Part shown: in pieces, positions 1 through 13,700 of the stretch
Numbering within the stretch: the stretch's first letter is position 1
Layout of the letters: the number at the start of each line of letters is the position of its first letter
Assembly (NCBI GenBank): GCA_032209605.1
Contig: JASFXZ010000074.1
Span: 1 to 64,000, forward strand
Length of the DNA stretch: 64,000 nt
DNA from: Mactromeris polynyma
Taxonomy: Eukaryota; Mollusca; Bivalvia; Venerida; Mactridae
Reading direction: 5' to 3'
Program-made: the position numbers and the translations under genes
The notes under the pieces: generated by a model
Told to the model about the DNA's origin: nothing
The model's database searches: none
The model's input: the letters and a program-made list of their open reading frames with translations, nothing else

Positions 1-1628
1 AAGTCTTTACCACATGATAATCATATACAGTGAAAAGCAGAACAAAAATTATTGCTCCAGAAAAATGGAGATTAGAACCACTCAAAATAAATCATAAATA
101 CAGTCGCACCTCGTTCATTTGAATTCATCGGGTCCGAAATTTTATTTTGAGTAATACATAGTTTCGAATAGCCCATTTCAATTTGATGAGCCTAAGAAGA
201 TACATCGGAACCTGATATGTATTTCAGATGATACAAAGTAGTCGGATAGAAGGTTGTCGAATAAACGAGGTTGGACTGCAAACTAAGTATTCAACTGACT
301 ACAAATTTTCAGTCCATTTTATTTTCTTATTTTTCCAAAAATCTAAAGAAATCTCACAAACAGGTCTAGCAATCTACCACGGGCTTGTATACCCATTGCT
401 TTTGTATACAAGGTATACCAGTAAGCTCTGAAGTTCACAACATCGAAATATTTGTGAGTTTTGTGAATTCAAGAAAGCCACAAAAATATGACAGGGCAAA
501 TTTTTACAGAAGAGTATTTTACAACTTGACTAGAGATGTCAAAACTCTGGGATTTGAATTTTTTTTTAAATTGTCAACTTGCGCATTATTTGACTCACAA
601 AGAATATCAATTTATACAGAAACAGACATTTAAGCATGTAAATATATAATGATATACTTGAGTTGCAATTCTTGCCTTGCCAGAGTTATCGTCTTTCAAC
701 AGTCACAGCTAAAATTAACTTAGTTTTAATACTTATATATTTCTAAAATTCTATTTAGTCTTATAAATATTTATTGCACAGTGACACATAGGCCAGTATT
801 GCACATTATGTTTCAGTATCTATGACCATGATAAATCAGCTGCTAGATAATCATACACTATTCTCTGTAAAAAGGTGGGTCAGGGGGGATTTCATCTTCG
901 TGTTTTAAAACCTAAAATAATGATAACATCCCCTCTTCTGTTAAACTTGCATAAATAAATTCAAGATCAGCTTACAGCAGACCAATAGGTTTATATGGCC
1001 CTCAATTTTCTTTTCCTTGGAAAGTAAAACAAAATGCTGAGGTGACATAAAAATAGGGGACAGAAAGTGACGATAAACAAACAATTAATATATCATGACC
1101 TTATCATGACTACAGAAAGCCAAGACGCTTACAATTACACACATGGAAAGTTATTTGTACATAGCAATTAACAACCATTGATCATGAAACATTTCTAGGC
1201 TTCCTTCGACAGAATAGATAGTTCCCATGTTTACAATATTTACCTCCCTTGTTCTGAATAGTCGGCCAAATTGAAAGGCAAATTTCCTACAAGTTTATAG
1301 CCAATATAATGTAAACGATGATAAAATCATCAGATATATATAAAAATCACTTATTCATTATGCTCATGAGGGCAGTTGGCTAATAAAGTTGAAGAAAAAG
1401 TGGTTGTCACATGCAAATTCTCTTGGTATTTTCTGAATTAAAACATATTTAGGCATTACTCCTTTAAGTGCTTATCAGATTTGCATATCAAAATGGCTGA
1501 CAAGATGTGCGAACTATCTATTTGACAGCAATTTTTCATCCAAACAAATTTTTATCATTGCGTTATAACGAAGTGGTATTAACTCTACAAGTAGTGCTGT
1601 GTTTAATTAACTAAAATAAACTTCCGCT
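1..1628. other. Flank downstream of exoc3
   Basis: No gene recognised. It contains an A-family MITE (101-278) and a roughly 330-bp element with imperfect inverted ends at 1205-1535 (AATAGATAGTTC near 1213 against GAACTATCTATTTGACAGC near 1510). Confidence 0.6.
101..278. mobile_element. A-family MITE copy 1 (pogo/Tigger-like ends)
   Basis: Starts CAGTCGCACCTCGTTCATTT and ends with the complement (AAACGAGGTTGGACTG). A TA precedes it. Family length is about 170-180 bp. CAGT-starting TIRs with TA target sites are typical of Tc1/pogo-class MITEs; family placement is inference. Confidence 0.8.
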
Positions 1629-1656
1629 TTGGACACTGTTCATATTAGTCTAAACA

Positions 1657-1662
1657 TTTATT
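1657..1662 (-). terminator. exoc3 polyadenylation signal
   Basis: AATAAA on the minus strand, 87 nt after the exoc3 stop codon. It implies a very short 3'UTR, with cleavage expected near 1635-1645. Confidence 0.6.
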
Positions 1663-1748
1663 TTCCACAGCAGTCAAAAAAGAATGTCCATGTACCAAGA
1701 CATAGTTCCACTGTGACCACAAGCACCACTAGACAGGCAAATCGTGGC

Positions 1749-4700
1749 TTATTTCATTTCGGCAGCAATTTCCGCAAACATTCCAATCGGTCGACCTTTC
1801 ATGACCTCTTCCTCACCGACAGTATCGAGAACCATCTGTCGAGCTTCAGATCGGCTCATATCCCCTCGGCATAGCAACAAGTTGATCATCTGCTCAAGTC
1901 GCATATCTGGACACTTTTTCATTATACCCTACAGAAAACAAGCAGTAGTAACTATATGAATGATAATCTCTTATCAGCTGTCATATACACTTAACGCCAT
2001 TAAAAACTAAACTATTTCACTTAGCCTTCATTTTATTCCAAGTTTTAAACACGTTTTATTGATACACATGTGTAAATCCTTCATCATAAAGAAATCTATG
2101 GCCCTAGTATTCATATTTCATAACTGATTAAGTTTAGGAAATTATGTTTGATAATTATTTCTCTGTAATGTTGATGATGACAATTTTAGTTGCGTTTTTA
2201 ATGGCCTTGAGTATTTTACTCAATATTCATCTGACAAACTGCATACCGAGTTTATATTTATTGTCAAATCACCACCTATCTTAAATTAAACTCCACAGAC
2301 AATACTAAGGCATGAGAATGGACCATTTTAAAATCAACATAACTTTTCATAGGACTGCCTGAAACCCTCTGGTAGTTCCAGGGCGGGGAACCTAATTGGG
2401 GGGGGGGGGGGGGACGGGTGGGGGGGGAGGTTGAAACAGCCCAGATAATCTTAAATTAAATTCCCCAGACAATACTAAGGCATGAGATTGAATTTCTTTT
2501 TAAATCAACACAACTTTTCAAGGAGGGGTTCCATGGGACTGCCTTAAACCCTCTGGTGGTTCCAGGGCAGGAAACCTTAGAGGAAAGGGGTTGAAACGGC
2601 CCTAATGAACATGAAACCAGCAGAATTCTGCAAATCTGCAGAGATTTCACATTACTGTATATGTCAGGGGGTAGAAGCAAATCCTGTCCAGGGTTTATTT
2701 TGGCTCTTCTGGGAATTTTTGTGCGTATAACTTAAAAATTGGGAAAAGGACTAGCAATTACAGTAAAATATATGGAATAAAAGTAAAGGATGTAGTGATT
2801 AATTAATGAACAATTTCTATTCATATAAACTGCCTGTGAGAGAAAAGCCTCTAACTTCGTCAATTTTTGACTAAATTGAACCAAAAAAATTTCTTCATAT
2901 TTATAGGAATTTTTTCAAATTGGGAAAAAATATATACTTTTTGGCATTGGCAGAATAACAGTTATAGAAACAGTTGAAAAAACAGATATACAAGCATTGC
3001 CTTTACTCTTCTATACTTCCTCATTCCCGATTGCTTAACATATCTAGTATATTTAGTCATTCAAACATAAAGAAGAAGTAAACACTGAAATGTAATAGAC
3101 CTGTATCACATGAGAATTTCAATGATGTAACCTTTAAGAAAATAGAAAGATAGTGTCCAAGAAAAAGTACATTTAGACTTTCTTTAAAGCTTTGAAAAGT
3201 ACAAATTATATCTTACAGCTATTTCTAAGGACAACATGGACGTGTCTTTTAACTTCAATGCTTCCGCCATCATTGGTAGGCATGCAAAGGTAATTTCAGA
3301 CTGCAACAAAAGAAAGCATTTCTTTTAGAAAAGGCAAACATGTTTCAATAAATATTGAAACACAATGTCAACACACAAACACACGGTTAATATTGCATAC
3401 TTCACTATGGCTGTCACACCAGAAAGGTTGCTAAATACCGTTAAGATGAAGTGATGAAGACTCCTTTTTTAAAGGTAAACTAAGATGTTATTACCAGAAC
3501 TAATATTTTATTAAAAGTTGGTGAATATCTCCCCAAACATTCGATCTAACCTAGGTTTAGCTGTAAACACAATTATACTTACCGGTAGATAGTGTTATTT
3601 TTTTATCAAAATATGATATGTATTAATTTTGAGAAAATGGCATGTTAGCGCCTTGGTACAAACGATCTCTAAAACACTGCATGATGACTTTTCTAAAAAG
3701 TTTCCTGGAACTGCAAAACAGAAGTCTGATACAGGAAGTTCCTATGTCTAGCGCTTACTCGGCACATAGGTCAGGATAGAAAAATACTGGTATCAAACTC
3801 AGTGTTACAATTTTGGGAAACAAGGTTACTAGAAATGTAACGAGGCAGTGTTTAAGAGTTCATCTGTATGAAGGTATACACTATAAATTTTCTCATATTT
3901 ACGACTAAAAATACCATGACAAAAAATTTAAACTATCTACCTTTTAAGTTAATCCAAGGGATGAAAGAGAAACTGATCTATTTGCTTCTATGTTTATCTG
4001 CAGATAGACTAGTTTTGTTTTTCTCCCTCAAATTTCTTTTTTAAAATCGATGCTACACTTCTTTTATATACACAATACTTATCCATGCCATAGCTTCCTA
4101 ACAGACATGTGACATTATAAAGTTATTACGACAGTGCATCGATAAAGTCATCCTTAATATTGTTCGTAGGGCAAAACCCTACACAGCCAAACCCTACACA
4201 GCCAAATTTAGGTGACTAAGTAGGTGGGTAATTAATTTTTCATTAATTTTTTTCATGTTCATGTTAGTGTTAACTTTAAACTTGCTGCCCCCCCCCCCCC
4301 CACAAAAAAAAATTCATATTCTGACCCCTCAAAATTAGGGTCCATTTTCAGGGAAAGTAGGGTTAAACAAACCAACAATTTTTCAATGATGACCTAATGA
4401 CCTAATGACCCAAAAAATCTTACCGATGGTGCTTTCGTTCGTTGGAACATTTCTTCCAACTGCTTTGACTCCTTGATTATTTTCTCAGCTGCATTTTTAC
4501 GTTCTTCATATTGTTTAAATGACAGTTTTCTGCAAGCAAACAACAGTTCAATCAATGTGAGTTTATTTCGATACTGACTTTTCTTTCTCCAAAAAACAGT
4601 TAGAAATGCAATAAAAAAGAGAAAACACAATTTCAGTGTATACTAGGTTGAATTAGAACAACAATTCCCCTATTAAATAATCTATTGTCCTTAAGAAGAA

Positions 4701-7700
4701 TCCTTGCATGTAAAATATTACTAATAAGAAAATATTCTAATATTCCAACAGTTGGTCATTCTTGATACAATGTATAATGCTAATTCCAGTAACTTATATT
4801 TGGTAAATAATTGTTTTTTTTCCAACAAAATCCTTAATTTTTAAAAACATTTTCAAGCCACAAATACACCAAATGTCCATGACAAACAAAAGTTCCGAGA
4901 CTCACATTTGTATGTGAAAGGCTAGTTTAACCAGTTATCATAAGCACAATTTTTTTTTTGTCAAATGGGATCGACGCCATTTTCGATAATTTTTCAGATT
5001 ATATACAGCAGACAGTTGACTTAACCAGTACTTACTGCCATCCACGAGCAGCTGACAACTGCTCCATCAGAATCAGAGACGGTGCCAAATGTCGAAGGGT
5101 ACGACCTTCAGAGGTCAGGAATCAAACTTGGACTTCCCGGGTAACAGCCATGCGCTCCAACACTTTAAACTAACCGGGCAGGTTACAAAACATGAAAGAA
5201 AAGTTTTTACGAGACACATAGAAAAATACAAACCTGGACAATATTGCTTTCAGATATTCTTTCAGTATAACTCTTTTGGCTTTCGCATACAGAGATTGTT
5301 CCAGTATGGGTTTTAGATGTACAAAGTCAGTACCATAGTCATGCCATGTGGCGTCAATCACCTCGATGGCTTGTGGACTCTGTTGCCTAGAAACCAAAAA
5401 AATATAAATGAACAATAACATTTCAATGCAAATACAGATTATCTAGAGTTTTTTCTCCATAGCTCTAACAAAATGCAGTGGAGCATTTCTTGAGAAGATT
5501 TATAATTATTATACAAACAAAACTTGGAAGTCCGTATTTGGACATAACTGGCCATGTTTGGTAGTCATCTATTGAGGGATTCCCCAAGAAGTTTTTTTCT
5601 ATTTTTAGCATTGTCTATATGCAAATCTATATTGTCATATACGGCGACCGGTTCACCTAACCAGTTTTTCCTGGACTGAATTCTAACCAGTAGTAACTTA
5701 CCCTTCCACAAGGAGCTGGCAACTTCTCCACATGTGGAGGAAAATTGACATTTTTGTCAAATTTTCATGGAAGGGTATGACCTGCCGCGACCGGGAATCG
5801 AACCCGGATCACCGGGTTACAAGTCCAGCGCATTAACCACTGGACCACGGCCGCGGCTCTCCGTTTAGGGAAGGTCAAGAGAAGCAGCTTACCATTTTTG
5901 TACCTAACAAAATTCAGAAATGACTGAGTTAATGAATTTCATACTCTGATAAAATACAAAATGATAGAAGAACCTACCAGCTTAGAGTCATCAGTTTATT
6001 AAAGCAATGTTCATGATTCTTCAAATCAATCATCACCTCATCTAGAATACACTGAACTCTGAAATAACAGAATGTAAAACAAAATCATATTCATAGAACA
6101 ACCTTCCATGACATGATGTATTCAGTATTTTATACAGTTTCTAAATTTTCAGTCATGCATTTGTGTCACAAAATGAAATGACAGCAGTATTTGCACTGCA
6201 TGACTGTCATGAATACGCATCTACAACCTGTCACAATACGACTGCTGGTTAAACTTTAGCACAGAACACGTGGGATTGTTGTGTCTGGGAATGACGTCAC
6301 ACAGAGCTACCAGCCGGTGTATTTACCGTAAATTCTCATAATGTTTTTAGATTTAAACTGGTACGCAATATTTTAAGTGAGTGGGAATTCTGATGTAATA
6401 AATGACTAGACTGTAACCAACTTTTCATTCTTTGAAAATCTGGCCTCGACTTATAGGCGGGTGCAAGCAAAATACCGAGTTTTAAGCAGCAAAGTATACC
6501 CGTCGACTTATGGTCGAGATAGACTTATGGGCGAGTAAATACGGTAGTTAATATTGCTGCATTGAAGCAAATTTATATGACATTAACATTTTTTTAAGAC
6601 CCCTGAATTAAGGGTAACTAGCTTTGACTTTCAGCAACAGAGACTCAGTGCTAGAGCTCTGCCTTGTGTGTTGAAGGTCCAAGGTTCGAGCCTGGCCATG
6701 ACATATAAGTCATAAACATGGCACTGGCAGTTCCAATGCCAATGCTTGACCTGATATGGGTAGGTCTTGTTGGCCCGATATGGGTAAGTCTTGTTGGCCC
6801 GATATGGGTAGGTCTTGTTGGCCCAATATGGGTAGGTCTTGTTGGCCAGCCTGATATGTGTAGGTTTTGTTGGCCCTAAAGGTCAGGTTAATGTGACTTG
6901 GTGCAGTTTTACATTGTGGCTGCACTATATCTACAGTAAGTAGACACCACTATAGCACACATAGGTGGTACATCAATCCAAACAGCATCAGGAATCCTAT
7001 AGATACATCAAAAATAATACAGAACTAATCCAGACATTTAAGGGCAGACATTATATAACATGTATTATGTTTAATTAAGAAATTTGCCAAGCAAATAAAT
7101 GTACTTACACCATGAACGCAATGGCTGTAAATCTTTGATTTAATACTTGAAATCTGTCCTGTCTTATGTTCGATTCTTCCTCTTCTTCCTCTTTGTCAAA
7201 TTCTGTTTTCAAGTATCTCTTTCTCAGGTTCTTCATATATTCCCCAAATGTCAGCAGGTTATTTCCTGTAGCTATCTATAAACACATGTTTCTTTGGGTT
7301 TCACACAGTTTCTCAACAGTATTTGAGTTATATATGGTGGTCAGTCGACCTAACCAGTGCTCCTGGGTTACTTAGAAGTACTAGCCTGCTCCTCTACAGG
7401 CAACTGAGTACTTCTCTACGGAGAATTCAGAGGTGGAGGACAAATGACTTTGGATGCATTATATTCAGTGAAATTATCACGGCAGAACATGCACCATGCT
7501 AGGGGTTTGAACCCATGACCTCCAGATTAGCAGTGGAGTACTCAACAACTGAGGTAACTGGAAGGGTTATATCTATAAATACAGCAATCATTTCTGTTCC
7601 TCATATGTTTTTTCCAAATTTAACCAATGCAATACTTAGGTCGGATTTTAATGATTTAAACACAGATAGTCAATGCTAATACAGTCGGACATCGTTTATT

Positions 7701-10700
7701 CGAAAACCTTCTATCCGAATATTTGGTATCATCCGGTATAAATATCAGGTCTCGGTGTATCTCCTTAGGCACGTCAAATCAAAATGGGCTATTTGAAACC
7801 ATGTATTATTCGAAATAAAATATTGGACTCGATGAATTCGAATTAAAGACTGTATATCTTAAAGGCATTGACATTACAATTCAAGTTTAATTCCCATTTG
7901 ATTATGAAGGTTTATGGTGCAGGGAACCATGACATATGAGACAATATTGCAAATTTCAGTGAAGGTCAAAACATATGAAGCAATACACATGTACTTACTA
8001 GATAATGCAGATAAAACTTGGGTTCCTTTCTGTCCTGCAAGTGTCTTTCCTTGTAGATATTTATCACTCCTACAAATATAAAAACAAAGTATTCTAACCA
8101 TCAGATAAACATTGAAGCTGCTCTTATAAAGAGCTTAATAGTTGTGATTTGGCCTATGAAACAATTTGAAAAAATGATTTGTAATCTATGAATTTGATCA
8201 ACAGATTTTGAGATTTAAAGGCCGAGTGTGCATATCCGTTATAATCCCCGGCCCTGGTGAAATAATTTCCGACACTTCCTACAACCACTCTCGATCATTG
8301 CTTCCTGTCTTTCTATCCAGTTATCACACTTTAGCTCATGTTTTTCGGTGGTTTAGCACAGAATAACGATGACTTATTATCTGATAATTCATAGTGAAAG
8401 TAAAAATGTATTAATGCGATATTGACGTCATAAAAATCACGTCATGTGAAAAATTAAGGCTTTCAACAGGAATATTTGATGTAATTAATGAGTAAAAATA
8501 AAAATATGAAGCATGAAATAAATATGATATATGTATGGCTCAGTGTAAGATAGAGTTATTTCACCTTGAGACCATCTGACTTATATTTTCACTCATGGCT
8601 ACACTGCTTGTGAAAATATTCCTTTCCGCTTCTCACGCGGTGAAATAACTTCTGATCTTACACCAGAACACATAAACATTCTCTACATGTTCAGTGATCT
8701 CGAAGACTGGGGAAGCCTTTCATCCGTGGCAGGATTCGATCCCACGACCTTTGGATCTGAAGTCTCGGGCTCTAACCTTGGAGGATCATGCGTCCATACA
8801 TAAGAATACATAATTCCATAATTAAACCAGTTACCTTTTAAGTCTTCTGCAAAATTGCTAAGAACTTCGACAAACTGTTCTAGACTTCTCATCACAATGT
8901 TTTCACCCAGCATACCAGCAACTTGTATCTAAACATAAAGAACAGAGACCAGATAGTCAAGAATATTGCGACAGTATTGCAGTCAAGGAATACTGGGGTA
9001 CAGGTAAGGAATACGCCACAAAAAACTAAGCCAGAGGGCAAAGATTGGCATTGGATTAGAAAATGGTAGATGTTTGCTATATGCTTCAGGCCTCATACCC
9101 TGAAGGATCAAGTTTAATGTTTATCAGGACAAATTTTCAACCACACTTTAAAATTCTGTAGATTTTTGTAAAGTTTTCACCATTGGTTTTCAGCGTGAAT
9201 TCACAAAATTCGCAAACATTTTCTCCAGCGTATATTTCCACTTCCACTTGATTTACACGTAAGCAAAGTGTACATCAATTATCTAATAGCAAATTTTATG
9301 ATGTGTAGATATTATGAACACAGTGAATTCGGCAATTCGCAAACATTTCCGCACACGAAACTTCTGGAATTGGCAATTCGCAAACTTTTCGACACGCAAT
9401 ATTATCAACTAATACAGTACATGTTTCTTCCCAAGTTTAGACATTACAGATTTGTTGTACTTACATTTTGCTCAATCATCTGGAAGATAATGACTGGTAA
9501 TGATGTGGTGTAAAATCCTTCCCCGTCCTGATCAGGCCCTTCATCTTTGAACCAATCCTACACACAATAAATATAACGCATGAATGAATGCGGGCTAAAC
9601 AATCACACCCATTCATCTTGATACATATTTATACCATACGTAACATCACAGACTTGTAATAACACCCCAAACTCCACGCAGCGCTTATCTTCCCTTGCAG
9701 TACAGCAATAACCACTACCATCACAAAAGCCACATGATGATGGTTGGTTGGACAAAATGGCAGATCCGAAGAAGTAACTCACGTGACGATGGTTGGTTAT
9801 TTTTAAATATTTTTTATATATTGTTTTTTTTTTTACTTTTTATACCACCAAACATGTTATATGTTTGAAATTAAGATATATAGATATAAAATTGTCAGCT
9901 AAAATTAAACAAATGAAAAATATATTTCTTCAAAAATCTTGACGAAAAGTTTGTGATGGCAGAGATCTCCGTTAACTATAAGGGGAGATCACTGCGTAGG
10001 AGATTGATATCACCCATGTATTAGATTTTATTAATTCACCAGTTACTAGGTTTTGTCAGAGAACAGCTCCATTGTTTAGTCTGACAGTCAAACCCCTCAA
10101 TAAAAGAAACATTCTAACTACTATTCGTCTAACCTGTTGTTCTGTTTTAAGTGTATTTCCAGTCCATTCCCTAATATTGGATTTCATATTCTTCAGATAC
10201 CTACAACCAACAGAAACAATTTGTTTACATCTTGTATAAGCAATATAGCCTTACACATTAAGGCTGGAATTAAAGATTTGTCACCAGATTGCAAACACTA
10301 CATATCAAACAAACAAGGAAACAAGATGGAGACAATTAGTGCGAAAGTGAGGTAAGTCAAGCTTCTATCAACCATGAGCACTTCGGTGACACAGATTAGA
10401 GTCGTGTGAGGTAAGTCAAGCTTCTATCAACCATGAGCGCTTCGGTGACACAGATTAGAGTCATGTGAGGTAAGTCAAGCTTCTATCAACCATGAGCGCT
10501 TCGGTGACACAGATTAGAGTCGTGTGAGGTAAGTCAAGCTTCTATCAACCATGAGCGCTTCGGTGACACAGATTAGAGTCGTGTGAGGTAAGTCAAGCTT
10601 CTATAAACCATGAGCGCTTCGGTGACACAGATTAGAGTCGTGTTATGTGTACAGCTCTTGTAAAAAACAAGTTTCGCCTGTCTTCAATAGTACCACATAC

Positions 10701-13700
10701 ATGTAGTATTTCTTACTTTCCATGTGTCGCAAAAGTTGAACTGATGAGGACAACAATGAATCAGTCTGTAATGAAAGATGCACGGCACCACTTCTGGTTC
10801 AAAAACGTAAGTAAGACAGAAGCTGTTCATGTCACAAATTTAAAATCTGTTTAGATTTATTGCGATCAGATGACGTCCAAACAATGTAACATTCGTTGAT
10901 TAAGTTGATTCAATATTGGAATACTAGAATTGCTATTGCTAATTAATAATAAACGCACATTTCTTAATCAAACATATTATGCATTCTTCAAACTTTCGCT
11001 TTTGTCCGTGGAAAAATTCATCCTTTGATACAACGATTTTAGAATTCAACGATACAGATCTAACAGACCCCTCAATATTGTTATAAGAGGAGTTGATTGT
11101 ATATGGAAACTCCTCGTCAAGAAAATATTATACAGTTATTGTTACGTAATTCAGAACTCACTGATTCTGTAAATCATCCACCATACTGTTATCTAATAAG
11201 GGTCCAAGCTCCTTCGTGTCAATATTCAGGGAAGGATGCTTCATCAACTCAGGTGTACTGTAAACAGAATAGAGAAAAAGTGAACATTTAGTAGATTGCA
11301 CAGTCAGGATGGACAGTAGAGGTACCAATTACAAAATTGCATATACAGTAAACCTCAATGATAAGACCACTGTTGGGTACAGTTGGACTTTGTTCATTCC
11401 AATTCATCGTGTCTAAATTTTGTTTCGAAAAGCCCATTTCAATTTGAAATGCCTTAGAAGATACATCGGCTGCGTTTCATCAAAAATCCTAAGTATGAAA
11501 AGATAGGAGTGAAAATTTCTGGAAGGAAGAAGTCATGTTTGCTCAATATGTTTTAGACATTTGAAGTGTAAATATCTTCAATATTTCATATTCTTTAAGA
11601 AATCTTGTTTTTTTAAATTCATGTACCAAAACATGCTAAAATTGGCTTAGGACTTTTGATGACAAGCACCCCAGGGACTGTTATTTATTTCAGATGACAC
11701 CAAGTATTCAGATAGAAGAATGTCAACTAAACGAGGTCTGACGGTAGTAAGCTAGTATATACTTACTCGTAACTATTCAACCACTGAAGCAGAGTAACAA
11801 ATTCATTGCCTTCCAACTGTTGACTAATCATTTCCTGTATCTGTGGAAAGAAACATCAAAATAAAAAACATAATTATTATGATTAATTGTAAAAAATGAA
11901 TTTATGACAAAAAAGGGAAATAACTGATAACAATTCTTTCTCTGATCTGGGATTGAACTGTTTCAATGCTTTCATCAACTGTTTAGTACAATTCATGTCC
12001 TTTAATACAATATCAGTTATATAGATGATATGTGTTAGTTTCTCTGCCAAAAATTGACACGATTTCTTTCAATTGCCCTGTTCATTGAAAGATGCTTCTT
12101 TTCCCATGGGGTACCCTTCAGGAAAAATCTGTTCTGAAAAAAGCGATTCTTGTTACGAATGTTTCAACTAATCTTAATAGAAAATATTTAACGCAAAAAT
12201 GTTATTTTTCAGTTTATATTAAATCGTGTGTCTTTAGATTATATACAACAATATATAGCAATAAATAACATTTCATTGGTCCAATTTCTGAAGACAGTCC
12301 ATGTTAAAATAAAACTGAACAATTTACACGAAAACTATTTGTATAGCATTATAATTTATTCATTGAAGACTTCAACTGTTTTTGTTTTCAGTAAATTTCT
12401 GTTTAACATACTGCAAGACATCATACCATCTATGCTGTTGTTTTTCATTAATGACACTCTTACTTACATGTTTAGAGAGTGCTTTATGATACATCCAGTT
12501 AAATTTGCTGACTATGTTGTAATTCGGCGGGAAAACTGGTGGTAGCATTGACTGAAAATAAATGATCAAATATAAGCAGAATGAATAGTATGGATATCTT
12601 TCCATTTTCCTTATGATAATTAGCTACGAAAAACAAAAAATTGATTAAGAGAATCACCAATATTGGAACAGCTTATACATATATGAAAATTAAGGGATTT
12701 AGAAAGCACACATGACAACATTTCGAAAATACATACTCAAGTAAATTTTGTAATTTAATTTAACATTTAAATTAAAGATGACATTAAAAGTCTCAATCGA
12801 GTGAATGTAACAGGCCTCTGAACAAATTAGGGAGTAGAGGGGCTATTAGGGGGTACAGCTGCTATTAAAGAGATCATAAGTCAATGAAACTGTACTTTTA
12901 CCAGCATCTACATAGAAGCAGTAAGGATAAATGGAAGTTCATCAGAAATACAAGTCAATTCGTTACCTTAGCAACCTTTAGATCTTCCAGCATAATTTGA
13001 CGTGTTACTTCTAGATGTCTGACCAACCACATCTTGTTGCCACTTCTATCCTCCATCTGATTCCCTTCAATTCTAAATACAAACAAGAAAAATTCAAGGA
13101 CACTTGTCCCAGACTAATGGAAATGTAAAATTTGACTTGTCCAAGACAGGAAACTAGTTGTCTGAGAATATCGGTCAATTTAGTAACAAATGAACATACA
13201 CAATGATAGCTCCACAATCTTCAATTAATATTCCACATATATGTCTTGGTGGGATTCCAAGGTTTGACATTCAACTTAACAATTGCTGATGTTGGTTAGC
13301 TTAAAAACAGACTTGTCCAGGACTAACTTCAACTCAACTGTTGGTAGCCCGATTCAGCATTAGACTAGCCCAGGACGTCGGGCTAGTGGATTTCTAGAGC
13401 CCTGCTGTCACAGATGATAACTCTATTTTGTTATAACAAAGTACATACCTGTTTGATATACATTCCTCCATAACACTGAAGCATTTATCTCTCCAGCGTT
13501 TAGGTCTGTCTGGTGGCAGAAAACCAGTCTGCTCTCTTCTCTTAAATGAGATCTGGTCCAGTCTAAAATAAAACTATGTTGTAGAAGCTAAAATCATCAC
13601 AGTGATCAGTATAATTATTCACTACTAAAATTTAAATCTTGAGATCTGATCCTAGTTTTATTTAACCCATCAAACTGAGACATTTTTTCAACCAAATACT

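Noticed and set aside
5783..5857. Possible tRNA-Thr(UGU) gene
   Set aside because: The fold is good, but it is joined to a body sequence that recurs elsewhere in the window, so it is the head of a SINE. The anticodon stem is also imperfect.
6710..6925. 71-codon minus-strand ORF with repeated GQQDLPI
   Set aside because: It is a reading of the 24-bp minisatellite with no supporting splice or start context.
10349..10643. CRISPR-like array
   Set aside because: The units abut with no unique spacers; it is a plain tandem minisatellite in a eukaryotic intron.
12228..12545. 105-codon plus-strand ORF
   Set aside because: It is antisense over exoc3 coding exon 10 and intron; hydrophobic residues reflect AT-rich composition.
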